A stretch of 64,000 bases of DNA from Pseudogracilibacillus auburnensis. GTDB lineage: Bacteria > Bacillota > Bacilli > Bacillales > Amphibacillaceae. The stretch is from NCBI RefSeq assembly GCF_003201975.1, contig NZ_QJJQ01000020.1:20838-84837 (forward strand), given 5' to 3'. The notes under the pieces were generated by a model. The model saw only the letters and a list, made by a program, of their open reading frames with translations, was not told where the DNA came from and searched no databases. Of the stretch, positions 27,094 to 35,839 are shown one piece after another (within the stretch, counting starts at the first letter, position 1; each line of letters opens with the position of its first letter). A program made the position numbers and the translations under genes.

Positions 27094-28158
27094 TCACTCC
27101 ATTTTCAATTTACTGATAATGGCATTTCCAACTTCCACAGTTGAAGCATTGCCCCCAATATCTGGTGTTAATACTTTTTTCTCCATTAACACTTCTTCTA
27201 TCGATCTTAAAATAGCATCATGGAGATCTTTTCTACCCAAATGATCGAGCATAAGTGCTGCAGACCAGATTTGTGCCATTGGATTGGCTATGCCTTTTCC
27301 AGCGATATTGGGAGCAGAACCATGCACCGGCTCAAACATGGAAGGGAATGTCCCTTTAGGATTAATATTTCCCGACGGGGCAATTCCAAGGCCTCCAACG
27401 ATTGCTGAGCCTAAATCTGATAATATATCCCCGAATAAATTGGAAGCTAATACGATATGAAAAGATTCCGGCCTTTGAACAAAATAGGCAGCTAAAGCAT
27501 CAATGTAATACTTTTCATAGGCGATATTCTTATTTTGCGCTGCAACCTCTTCCACAACCTGGTCCCAAAATGTCATCGTATAACTCATGACATTTGATTT
27601 TGTGGCATTCGTCAGTTTGGATAAACCATTTTCACGTGCATATTCATAGGCAAATTCGGCGATATTCCTGATACCCTGTCTAGTCATGACCGTATTATGC
27701 ACTGCCATTTCTCTTTTTTCTCCTTCGAACATAAGACCACCCGAATTTATGTATTCACCTTCGCTGTTCTCACGGATAATGACAAAATCAACAGGAACTT
27801 CTTGTTTCAAAGGGTTCTCCAATCCTCTTAAGAGCTTAATCGGTCGAAGATTAACATATTGCTGAAATTGTTTACGAATCGGCAAAATCAATTCCCAAAT
27901 CGAAACTGGATCTGGTACCCGGGGGTCACCGATTGCTCCAAATAATATGGCATCGAATTTCTTGAGCTGTTCGAGCCCATTTTCAGGCATCATCCTTCTA
28001 TGCTGAAGATAATACTCGCTATTCCAGTTGAATTCTTTTGTTTCAAAGTAGAATCTGGAGTCTATTTCGGATAGTTTATTCAGTACTTTCACTGCTTCTT
28101 TCGTTACTTCAGGACCAATCCCATCCCCAGGCAAAACGGCAATTTTATACAATTTCAT
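27094..28158 (-). CDS. Isopropylmalate/tartrate dehydrogenase-family enzyme
   Basis: A 354-residue beta-hydroxyacid oxidative decarboxylase. GDGIGPEV at the N-terminus, the substrate-arginine segment QYVNLRPIKLL, IIRENSEGEY (as in tartrate/D-malate dehydrogenases rather than LeuB), the catalytic lysine and aspartate regions, SNLFGDILSDLGSAIVG and EPVHGSAPNIAGKGIANP are all present. It oxidises and decarboxylates a 2-hydroxy-dicarboxylate with NAD. The ATG at 28158 has AAAGGATGATATCA upstream; a longer frame to 28194 has no such site. With its neighbours the fitting substrate is (R)-3,3-dimethylmalate (EC 1.1.1.84), giving 2-oxoisovalerate. D-malate or tartrate remain possible. Confidence 0.9.
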   Translation of the reverse strand: MKLYKIAVLPGDGIGPEVTKEAVKVLNKLSEIDSRFYFETKEFNWNSEYYLQHRRMMPENGLEQLKKFDAILFGAIGDPRVPDPVSIWELILPIRKQFQQYVNLRPIKLLRGLENPLKQEVPVDFVIIRENSEGEYINSGGLMFEGEKREMAVHNTVMTRQGIRNIAEFAYEYARENGLSKLTNATKSNVMSYTMTFWDQVVEEVAAQNKNIAYEKYYIDALAAYFVQRPESFHIVLASNLFGDILSDLGSAIVGGLGIAPSGNINPKGTFPSMFEPVHGSAPNIAGKGIANPMAQIWSAALMLDHLGRKDLHDAILRSIEEVLMEKKVLTPDIGGNASTVEVGNAIISKLKME

Positions 28159-28407
28159 TGATATCATCCTTTTTACAATTGGTATCTCACACAATCATTT
28201 TGGAGGCGAGAAAGGGTAAAAATCTTAGTTAATAGAATAAAATATCAAACTAGTCTCATAAACTTAGCCAGAATCAAGAAAAGTCGTTGAGCCTCCAGTA
28301 TCATAAATAAGAGTAGACTTACCTTCTTGCAGCGGAAATCCGCAAGCTGTTTAAATCTAATTTCCAGTAGTTGTGTCCTTACACAGTATAAGGTTTCTCT
28401 TAACCTA

Positions 28408-29907
28408 TTAAATCCACTGTCCATGTGCTGAATTAATCTTTGTGACATGAACATCAGGTTTTCGTCCGTGATTCCAATTTCCATCCAGTGCGCGCTCCAT
28501 TTGTGCACCCAATTGCAACAATAGCCCGTCATTTCCTTGGCGTGCGAGTGCATGCATTCCAAGTGGCATCCCGTTCTCCATTTCTGACATCGGTAGTGAA
28601 ACTCCCGGAATGCCACAGATATTGGCAATCGGCGTATAAGCAAATATGCTCCAGAGATTTTCAAACCAATCATAAACAGAAGGATTATCACTGGTCGTCA
28701 AGTATTCTTTTGTTCCTAACAATGGTGTCGGCTTCGCCATGGTTGGGGTGAGAATGATATCCCAGTTTTCAAAAAAAGCGCCCATTCTGCGGGAAGTTTC
28801 ATTAAATAACGTCTGCATTTTAGCACGATCTGCATAAGAAGCGGTACGCCCTTCTTCCCACACTTTAATACATATTGGTTCAACCAAATCAGCAGGCGGT
28901 TCTTCCAAACCCTTTTTCTCTAACTGTTCTGAAATTGTTTGTGCAAAATTCATCATGTAAGCTGCCGTTTGTGCTTCGTAAGTAGCATAAAAATCAACAT
29001 CTGGAAGTACCCATTCAACATGATGACCAAGCTCCTCAAGAAATTCAGCCGCTCGCTCTAATTCAGTAACTGTATGCGGTGTAGCACAGTAATCCCCCCA
29101 CTCGTGTGAAACAGCGATTCTAAGTTTTCTTGGATCCTTTTTTATCAGTTTGGTATAAGGTTCAGGAGATGACCAATATGGCATAAACTCACCTGGAGCA
29201 CCTCCTCGACAATTATCTATAAAAGCAGCCGTATCGCGAATGGTCCGTGAATGGCATCCTTGAAAGGAAACTACAGTCATCAAATCCGACCCTTTTGGTG
29301 CAAGTGAAAAAACACCACGGGAAGGCTTGAGACCAATGTTCCCGTTAACTCCTGCTGGAATTCGAATGGAACCCCCACCATCTGTCGCATGAGCTATTGG
29401 AACGATACCTGCTGCTACAGAAGCTGCTGTGCCAGCAGAAGAGCCACAAGTCGTATAATTTAGATTCCACGGATTGCGTGTAATGTAAACATCTGGATTC
29501 TCAGCAGAACTGCACAGACCAAATTCTGGGGTTGTCGTTCTTCCGATAATATTCAATCCAGCTTGGCGCATTTGTTTCGTTAAGAAGCTATCCGTTTCTG
29601 CTTGGTTACCCTTCATTAGCAATGACCCCATCTCTTGGAGCCTTCCTTTCAATGTAGGTCCTAAATCCTTCATTAGAAAAGGAACCCCTGCAAATACTCC
29701 ATCAGGATTCATACCATCTTTCAGCGGATCATCGACTACATCATCAAAGACTTCAACCACAGCACTGAGCTCAGGGTTTAATGCAACAATCCCCCTTACA
29801 GCTTGTTCTGCAATTTCTCTTGAAGTAATTTCTCCCTTTTTCACCAAAGAAGCTAGTGCTGTACCATCAAGATCGGCCCAATCATTCCAGCTCATTACTA
29901 AATTCAA
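28408..29907 (-). CDS. Amidase signature family hydrolase
   Basis: A 499-residue amidase of the Ser-cisSer-Lys type. The catalytic lysine lies in FLMKDLG near 80, the cis-Ser and nucleophile in TTCGSSAGTAASVAAG and ATDGGGSIRIPAG. The rest, including ILTPTMAKPTPLLG, follows the family. It cleaves an amide in the cytoplasm. The start is a TTG at 29907 with AAGGAG nine bases upstream. It lies between the PanF-like symporter and the IPMDH-like gene. I infer pantothenate hydrolysis to pantoate and beta-alanine (pantothenase, EC 3.5.1.22); other small amides are possible. Confidence 0.9.
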   Translation of the reverse strand: MNLVMSWNDWADLDGTALASLVKKGEITSREIAEQAVRGIVALNPELSAVVEVFDDVVDDPLKDGMNPDGVFAGVPFLMKDLGPTLKGRLQEMGSLLMKGNQAETDSFLTKQMRQAGLNIIGRTTTPEFGLCSSAENPDVYITRNPWNLNYTTCGSSAGTAASVAAGIVPIAHATDGGGSIRIPAGVNGNIGLKPSRGVFSLAPKGSDLMTVVSFQGCHSRTIRDTAAFIDNCRGGAPGEFMPYWSSPEPYTKLIKKDPRKLRIAVSHEWGDYCATPHTVTELERAAEFLEELGHHVEWVLPDVDFYATYEAQTAAYMMNFAQTISEQLEKKGLEEPPADLVEPICIKVWEEGRTASYADRAKMQTLFNETSRRMGAFFENWDIILTPTMAKPTPLLGTKEYLTTSDNPSVYDWFENLWSIFAYTPIANICGIPGVSLPMSEMENGMPLGMHALARQGNDGLLLQLGAQMERALDGNWNHGRKPDVHVTKINSAHGQWI

Positions 29908-30177
29908 AGTGCGTCACTCCTTCAAAATTGTATTACTTACCATATTCTTCTTGATTGATGCACATTAACAATAATCAATTCTGATGTTAAGCATATTAGT
30001 GTAATGCTTTTTTAAACGAATCAATTTCATAAATAATGTCGCTCTTATGCCTGTGGTGAAAGCGACCACCTGTAGTGGAAATCGATGTATTTTTGCAATC
30101 CAAAGTCATTCAGGTTGGTGCTCTACTAAATGAATCGTGAAATAGATTCAAACACCAACGATTTCACTCTTATCTTC

Positions 30178-31647
30178 TTATGCCCCTTTTTTTATATTTT
30201 GTGTCGGAAATTCATATGCTTTTTCCTTAAATAGCAAACTGAAAACTACAAATACAATTAAGGAAAGAAAAACTGGTACAGTAACGGTGTGCACTCCCAA
30301 GAGATCTCCATATGCCTGATTATAAAAGTGAATTGCAATATAAGAACCTAAACCGGTAACCATCGACGCAAGTGCACCAGATTTATTAGCATACTTCCAA
30401 TAAAGACCCAGTATCATTGGCCACATGAATGCAGATTCCAAACCACCAATTGCAAACAAATTCAAGAAGATTAATAAATCAGGTGGGCTAATTGCTAATA
30501 GAAACGCCACAATCCCTACTATCGCAGTTACTCCCATACTTACACTCTTTACCTGTTTGATTGACGCATCCGGTTTTACATAATTAATATAGACATCCTT
30601 TACAACAGATGAACTGACCATCAATAATAGTGAATCTACGGTTGACATGATTGCTGCCAAAGGTGCAGAGAGTAAGATTCCAGCAAGCCAAGGTGGCAAT
30701 ACCTCCAAAGCAATTAGGGGGATAACTTGATCCGCCACTTCAATTCCAGGCATAATCGGCCTTGCGAACACGCCAATCAAATGCATACTAAGCATAATCG
30801 TTCCTACAACAACTGTTCCGATGATGATCGCTCTATGCATCGAATTGGAATCTTTATACGACATTGCCCTTACTGCAATTTGTGGAAGTGCCACAACGCC
30901 GACCCCTACAAGAATCCAGTAAGAGGATACATAGGCTGCCGTTAGATTACCATCCGCACCAAAAGGTGAGATCAAATTTGGATTAATTGCTGTCAAATCA
31001 GCAAAAAGATTCGATAACCCACCACCTGCGATAATGACACCAACGAGCAGTAACAATGTACCAACTAGCATAATAATTCCTTGGACGGCATCGGTAACAA
31101 CAACTGCACGGAAACCACCGACAATGACATAGATTAAAACAGCTATCGTGAAGATAAACAGAGCTCCTATATAACTTACCCCTGTTAAAGATTGAATAAG
31201 ATAAGCCCCACCTACCCACTGGGCTGCCATAGCGGAGAAGAGAAAAACAATAATACTTACTGCAGATATAAGAACGACCGCAGTGCTTTGATATCTCTCT
31301 TTTAAAAAATCAATAAAGGTAATAGCATTATAGCGTCTTGCAATGATTGCAAATTTCTTACCTAAAATTAGCAAGACAAAATATCCAGTAGCCACCTGCG
31401 TCATTGCTAGTAACACCCAACCAAATCCGATGGAGTATGCTGCCCCTGGACCACCTAGGAAACTCGACGCACTTGCATACGTTGCTACCATGGTCATTGC
31501 TAGAAGTAATCCACCAAATTCCCTGCTACCGAGAAAGTAATCACTTAAAAATCCTTCTGATTTATTCAATTTCCGGCTCGACCACATACCAACCACAAAT
31601 ACAACTACCAACAATATTATTAAGGGTGTTATTACTCCCCATTTCAT
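30178..31647 (-). CDS. panF: Sodium:solute symporter, PanF-like
   Basis: A 489-residue, about 13-helix transporter of the SSS family. It matches E. coli sodium/pantothenate symporter PanF through YFLGSREFGGLLLAMTMVATYASASSF, GGPGAAYSIGFGWVLLAM, LGKKFAIIARRYNAIT and SYKDSNSMHRAIIIGT. Closely related SSS members take other carboxylates, so pantothenate is the best but not the only substrate. Its start overlaps the stop of the YhdT-like gene (ATGA), as yhdT precedes panF in E. coli. It stands in a catabolic operon, which suggests uptake for use as a nutrient and not only as a vitamin. Confidence 0.85.
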   Translation of the reverse strand: MKWGVITPLIILLVVVFVVGMWSSRKLNKSEGFLSDYFLGSREFGGLLLAMTMVATYASASSFLGGPGAAYSIGFGWVLLAMTQVATGYFVLLILGKKFAIIARRYNAITFIDFLKERYQSTAVVLISAVSIIVFLFSAMAAQWVGGAYLIQSLTGVSYIGALFIFTIAVLIYVIVGGFRAVVVTDAVQGIIMLVGTLLLLVGVIIAGGGLSNLFADLTAINPNLISPFGADGNLTAAYVSSYWILVGVGVVALPQIAVRAMSYKDSNSMHRAIIIGTVVVGTIMLSMHLIGVFARPIMPGIEVADQVIPLIALEVLPPWLAGILLSAPLAAIMSTVDSLLLMVSSSVVKDVYINYVKPDASIKQVKSVSMGVTAIVGIVAFLLAISPPDLLIFLNLFAIGGLESAFMWPMILGLYWKYANKSGALASMVTGLGSYIAIHFYNQAYGDLLGVHTVTVPVFLSLIVFVVFSLLFKEKAYEFPTQNIKKGA

Positions 31648-31949
31648 AAGTTCATCACCTCATCTTCCTCATTACTTTCCTCTTCATCTTCAAGAGGAAT
31701 ATCTGTCAGTAAAAATTTAACAACGAGAAAAACGAGAAAAAACATAACTAACGTGCCTAAAATCAAACTGAAAAAAATCCACGCAGGAAAACCTAGTACG
31801 TACGTATATTCCTCAGGCGGTTTAGAACCCAGCCCATATGCAAATCCATACCACCAAGCAAAATTTATGACAACTAACACACAACCAATTAACGCTTCCT
31901 TATTAGCAACCGCAAAACGCCATTCCTGTTTTTTTTCATTTTTCTTCAA
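31644..31949 (-). CDS. yhdT: YhdT-like membrane protein (DUF997)
   Basis: A 101-residue protein with two hydrophobic helices (GCVLVVINFAWWYGFAYGLG and FPAWIFFSLILGTLVMFFLVFLVVKFLL) and an acidic tail beginning DIPLEDEEES. It resembles E. coli YhdT, which also ends in DIPLEDDD and precedes panF. It is probably a small partner subunit of the symporter, as with other DUF997 and DUF485 proteins next to SSS transporters. The start is TTG 31949 with GAAAGGGG before it. It overlaps panF by four bases. Confidence 0.85.
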   Translation of the reverse strand: MKKNEKKQEWRFAVANKEALIGCVLVVINFAWWYGFAYGLGSKPPEEYTYVLGFPAWIFFSLILGTLVMFFLVFLVVKFLLTDIPLEDEEESNEEDEVMNL

Positions 31950-32223
31950 CGTTTATACCCCTTTCGGAAACAAGTTTGGTTTTTAAAACATTCTCAATAT
32001 AAACTGTTAAAATATTCAGAAACACAAAGTTATACATATTATTCATGGTTGCAAATAAAATAATGAAATCATATTCATCCATCTTTTCGCTTCATCAATC
32101 ACACGATTTATCTTCCTGCACACAATATAGTTTTATATCTTCTAAATTCTCTCCTTTCTTTACCCATTCTTTAATAGAGATGCTGTTTATAGCTAAATGA
32201 AGTTGATTTAATTAAAAAGTTTT
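31950..32223. other. Spacer between amidohydrolase and transporter genes
   Basis: 274 AT-rich bases without a gene or terminator that I can recognise. Read-through from the amidohydrolase gene is possible, but a separate promoter for yhdT-panF is equally likely. Confidence 0.35.
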
Positions 32224-33636
32224 CTATGAAATAGGCGAGCTTGTCACATTATGTAATGGTGATTCATAAGGTCCGGCATTTAATATTTCTTTATCTAATT
32301 CTTCCTTAGCCAAGTCTACAAGATAATGATTTTGCATCAGTTCAATAATACTAAGCCCTAACGTCTTGGCAGCGACCAACATTCCCTTCTGTCCAATCCC
32401 AGAACCTACAGATGCAGTAAATTGCCATGTATGCACTGGTGTTCCAGTTGGTACGCATGCTGTGTTAAATTGGGCGGTGGGGATGTTCCAAGAGACGTCT
32501 GCCACGTCAGTAGACCCTTGTAATATTCTACCTTCATCGAACGGTTCTAAAATTGAATCATGTAAATTTGTATCGACTAATTCTCCAGGTGCCCCTGTTA
32601 ATCGGACAACCATTTCTCTTGTCCCAGGTTTGAAAGAATCAACTAATTCCTCGGCAAATTTCTTATCTTTCGTATCAAATGCTGGTGGACCAACCTTCTT
32701 CAAACTATTGAATAACACTTGACCTAGCACTTTATTAGGCAACATATGATAACATCCAGTTATTAAATCAACTTCATGCTCCGTATCTGTCATTAAATTA
32801 GCACCTTTAGCAACATTTAAGACACGCTCATATATTTCTTCCACGTCTTTTCTGTATGGAGCCCTTATATAGTACCAAATTTGAGCTTTTTCAGGGACAA
32901 CATTTGGCTCATCCCCGCCATGTGTAATGGTGGAATGAATTTTCGCTGCATCAATAATATGTTCTCTTAAATACTGAACACCCGTTTCCATAAGTTGAAC
33001 TGCTTTAAGTGCACTTCGTCCTGATTCCGGATTGGTAGCGGCATGTGATGACTTGCCGTAAAAAGTGAACTTTACAGAATTCATAGCTAATGTACTGCTA
33101 CCCCACAATGAATTATGTGCACCGGGGTGCCATGTTAAGCATACATCCGTATCTTTAAAAACCTGATCACGAACCATAAAGACCTTTCCGATCATTGTTT
33201 CTTCAGCAGGACATCCGTAGAATTTGATGGTACCTTTTAGATTACTAGTTTCCATCGCTTTTTTTGCAGCTACTACAGCACCTACACCTGCTACCCCTAG
33301 AAGATTATGTCCACATCCATGGCCATATCCATTTTCTTCTACCGGTTCTTTTTTACCAACTGTTTTTTGAGAAAGGCCTGGCAATGCGTCATACTCTCCT
33401 AAAATTCCAATTACAGGTTTTTCACTTCCCCATGTAGCAACAAAAGCGGTAGGCATACCAGCCAATCCCATTTCAATCTTAAACCCTTCTTTTTTTAGGA
33501 TATCCACTAACAATTTAGATGACTGTTCTTCTTGTAATGGAGGCTCCGCGTAGTCCCAAATAAGCTTCGTAGCATTAAATAATTCTGATTTGTTATGATC
33601 GATCCAATCCAATACCAGCTTTTCATTCTTATTCAT
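32224..33636 (-). CDS. M20 amidohydrolase, AbgB-like
   Basis: A 470-residue M20-family metallohydrolase closest in style to AbgB (aminobenzoyl-glutamate hydrolase subunit B). The metal-site segments are ILGEYDALPG, GYGHGCGHNLLG, GCPAEET and WHPGAHN, with SSHAATNPESGRSALKA from the dimerisation domain. It should hydrolyse an N-acyl amino acid amide bond. ATG 33636 has AGGAG about ten bases upstream; the ATG at 33657 overlaps that site. It is the first leftward gene, divergent from a GntR regulator. It may be a second amide hydrolase of the same substrate or act on a conjugate of it. Confidence 0.85.
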   Translation of the reverse strand: MNKNEKLVLDWIDHNKSELFNATKLIWDYAEPPLQEEQSSKLLVDILKKEGFKIEMGLAGMPTAFVATWGSEKPVIGILGEYDALPGLSQKTVGKKEPVEENGYGHGCGHNLLGVAGVGAVVAAKKAMETSNLKGTIKFYGCPAEETMIGKVFMVRDQVFKDTDVCLTWHPGAHNSLWGSSTLAMNSVKFTFYGKSSHAATNPESGRSALKAVQLMETGVQYLREHIIDAAKIHSTITHGGDEPNVVPEKAQIWYYIRAPYRKDVEEIYERVLNVAKGANLMTDTEHEVDLITGCYHMLPNKVLGQVLFNSLKKVGPPAFDTKDKKFAEELVDSFKPGTREMVVRLTGAPGELVDTNLHDSILEPFDEGRILQGSTDVADVSWNIPTAQFNTACVPTGTPVHTWQFTASVGSGIGQKGMLVAAKTLGLSIIELMQNHYLVDLAKEELDKEILNAGPYESPLHNVTSSPIS

Positions 33637-33957
33637 TTTTTTGACACTCCTATGCATTTTTCCATTTGTCAGATCGTTGACAAGGTCTTGCCTGTTCCAT
33701 TCTGGATTATTCAGCTTTTTGTATAGCAGAGTCCTACATACGGTCCACTTTGAAATGAAACTATTGATGAATGTTAAAGATGGTCAGACCGAGGACATAT
33801 TGTATATGCGTGCTTTTATCCTTAATCTCTCACATAAGGACACTTATCTTAATTGTAAAAAGGCAATACTAACGATATAATGCCGAAATATATCTAATTT
33901 ACGATCACCTTTTCCCAAAACCTTAATGAGGGCTAAAACAAGTGTAGATGTAATCCT

Positions 33958-33971
33958 TGTTAACGCTTTCA
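33958..33971 (-). promoter_or_regulatory. cre site (CcpA binding)
   Basis: On the minus strand TGAAAGCGTTAACA fits the catabolite-response consensus TGWAANCGNTNWCA at every position. It lies upstream of the AbgB-like gene in the divergent region and implies carbon catabolite repression of the cluster. Confidence 0.65.
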
Positions 33972-34055
33972 AAGCGGGTGTTCATAGAACAGCAAATCAT
34001 CTCCTTCTATACAAAAAACAAAATATGTAGTATATTTAAAGCAACTACTCACTAC

Positions 34056-34076
34056 GTACGATGTACTACGTTGTAC
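34056..34076. promoter_or_regulatory. Possible operator of the GntR regulator
   Basis: Two overlapping imperfect palindromes, GTACGATGTAC (34056-34066) and GTACTACGTTGTAC (34063-34076), stand about 120 bases before the regulator gene. FCD-type GntR proteins bind short palindromes of this kind. I did not find the same motif upstream of panF or the amidase gene. Confidence 0.35.
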
Positions 34077-34198
34077 ACATTCTATCAAAGTAAAGTGTTT
34101 TTGTAAATATAAATTTACTGAATAATTGTTTTGTTCGAATAATTGGAAGAATGTAATAAAACCTAGTTTTAAAATTAGCTATACGGGAGGGACGGAAG

Positions 34199-34891
34199 AT
34201 GAATCTTTCGGTCGAAAAAATCAACCTAAGTCGCACCATATCCTCAGAAATTGTGTTAATTATAAAAGACAATCTTCTCAATGGTTCATTAAAACCAGGT
34301 GACAAATTACCCACTGAAAAAGAATTGATGGAACAATTAGGTGTTAGCAGGACCCCGGTTAGGGAGGCGATAAAAATCTTAGAGGCAATTGGTGTCATAC
34401 AAATTAAACGTGGTAAGGGAATGTTCATTACAAATAATCTTTCCCGATTTACATTAAATCCGTTGATATTTAGTTTAATTATGCATAGTAACAACATGAA
34501 ACGGCTTATCGAATTTCGGCAACATTTCGAAATCCTCTTACTGAATATGATTATCACCAATGAGGAAAAGAATCTCAATAAAATCGAAGAAGTTTATCAA
34601 TCTCAAGTAGAGAAAATGGATCCTGAATTGAGCCCAGAGGAACTCGCCGCTATCGATTTAGAATTCCATTATGCTGTACTGGAAGCGACGAATAATCCAT
34701 TTGCTATAGAAATCGGAAGAACTATTTATGAAATCATTAAGCCTAACATGATTCATTTCAAACGTAAAAGTAATATAGAACGGACATTAGAAACTCATAA
34801 ATTCTATTTGGAGTTATTACGTGGCAACGATTTTAACCCAGTGGAAGTGGTCCAGAGAATGATTAAAAATAACGAGGAAATGATTGAATAA
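34199..34891 (+). CDS. GntR family regulator, FadR/FCD type
   Basis: A 230-residue transcription factor. The winged helix occupies about 10-75 with LLNGSLKPGDKLPTEKELMEQLGVSRTPVREAIKILEAIGVI. The C-terminal all-helical FCD ligand domain has RQHFEILLLNMI, AAIDLEFHYAVLEATNNPFA and the final HKFYLELL, in which Asp and His residues usually bind a metal and an organic acid. GGGAGGG precedes the ATG. It is divergent from the catabolic operon and presumably controls it. The ligand is likely a carboxylate of the pathway. Confidence 0.9.
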   Translation: MNLSVEKINLSRTISSEIVLIIKDNLLNGSLKPGDKLPTEKELMEQLGVSRTPVREAIKILEAIGVIQIKRGKGMFITNNLSRFTLNPLIFSLIMHSNNMKRLIEFRQHFEILLLNMIITNEEKNLNKIEEVYQSQVEKMDPELSPEELAAIDLEFHYAVLEATNNPFAIEIGRTIYEIIKPNMIHFKRKSNIERTLETHKFYLELLRGNDFNPVEVVQRMIKNNEEMIE

Positions 34892-35839
34892 CATAGAGAT
34901 CTTTTCTCTTAGATGTATTTTATATGATCAGAGTATCTTCATGAGGATAAAATCACTCCATTCTTTTGTTTCTTTTCATTTATCCTATATAAAAAAGGGA
35001 TACTTTATCGATTTATGATTAGTATCCCTAATTGAAATGGTACGAAATTTAGCGTGTTTTCCCTCCAAACTGAAGATAAATATCAGTGAATTGACCTTGT
35101 AAATCAACTAAACGTTATATTCTCATACGATGTGCTTTTTACCTCTTGCGGATAGATTCAACATTCTTTTTATCCTCTAAAGCGCTTCATTAGAGAACGA
35201 ATCATACATGATTGTTGCACAAAACCTTTCGGTAAGAATGGATCATACTTGGAGAGAAGATATGATATATTGAAGCAATCACCAAAAAATGGAACGGGGG
35301 AGTTATACTGCCCTTACAAAACTTGATATGATATGATACACGGCTCTGAAGCCCTTGATTTTTCTCCGTTTCAAGGGTTTTTCTTTTTCAAAAAAATTCG
35401 CATAGGTTGAAAAAGCTTACTCTATAATGGCTTGCAAGCGACCAAATACGTATTAAAAATGCTATAGGGGAACTTTTCGTTAAATTCGCCCACGTCCTGT
35501 AGGCAACACGAAAGCCATCACATCCTGTGAAAGTCCGTTCCCGGGAGCTACGCCACCTTGAACTGCGACCACACAATTATTGCATCGAGTAACCGCAGAT
35601 GCAGGACGTGCAAGTGTCGACATGGTTGGCAATGTTTAATGTGCTGAGTCATCGTAGGCACAAATTTTTTTCGAGAGGACGAGCATTTAGCGGAGTACCT
35701 AGGCTTTTCGATGGGACGAGTAATCGCAGTCCCAGGATGACAGCGATCTTAGCCGAATCGATCCTTTTATCCACTTTTTTGAATCCGGACATATGGTAAA
35801 TGTTAACCAAAATCTACCCATATGAAAACCAATTCACAC
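34892..35839. other. Gene-free region with GC-richer non-coding island
   Basis: 948 bases without a supported gene. From about 35460 to 35790 the composition changes to near-balanced GC. The island has internal repeats such as CGAGTAACCGCAG (about 35587) and CGAGTAATCGCAG (about 35718), and CGTCCTGT/CATCCTGT. The flanks contain a terminator (34991-35030) and an imperfect hairpin with a T-run near 35360-35390. Frames in the island are short, arginine-rich and lack ribosome binding sites, so I regard it as non-coding or the remnant of a mobile element. Confidence 0.45.
34991..35030 (-). terminator. Terminator, minus strand
   Basis: A 9-bp stem AGGGATACT / AGTATCCCT is followed on the minus strand by TTTTTT. 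It may end the leftward DeoR-operon transcript and also face the GntR gene. Confidence 0.65.

Larger units (their letters stand above)
33637..34198. other. Divergent regulatory region of the catabolic cluster
   Basis: 562 bases between the AbgB-like gene and the GntR regulator. It holds a CcpA-type site (33958-33971) and GTAC-rich inverted repeats (34056-34076) next to the regulator. No gene is visible. Confidence 0.5.

Noticed and set aside
28245..28691. 148-residue frame on the minus strand
   Set aside because: It overlaps the 3' part of the amidase gene in another frame, has no ribosome binding site and a cysteine/tryptophan-rich composition typical of a shadow.
34066..34578. 170-residue frame antisense to the GntR gene
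   Set aside because: It is the complement of a clearly coding GntR gene and lacks a start signal.
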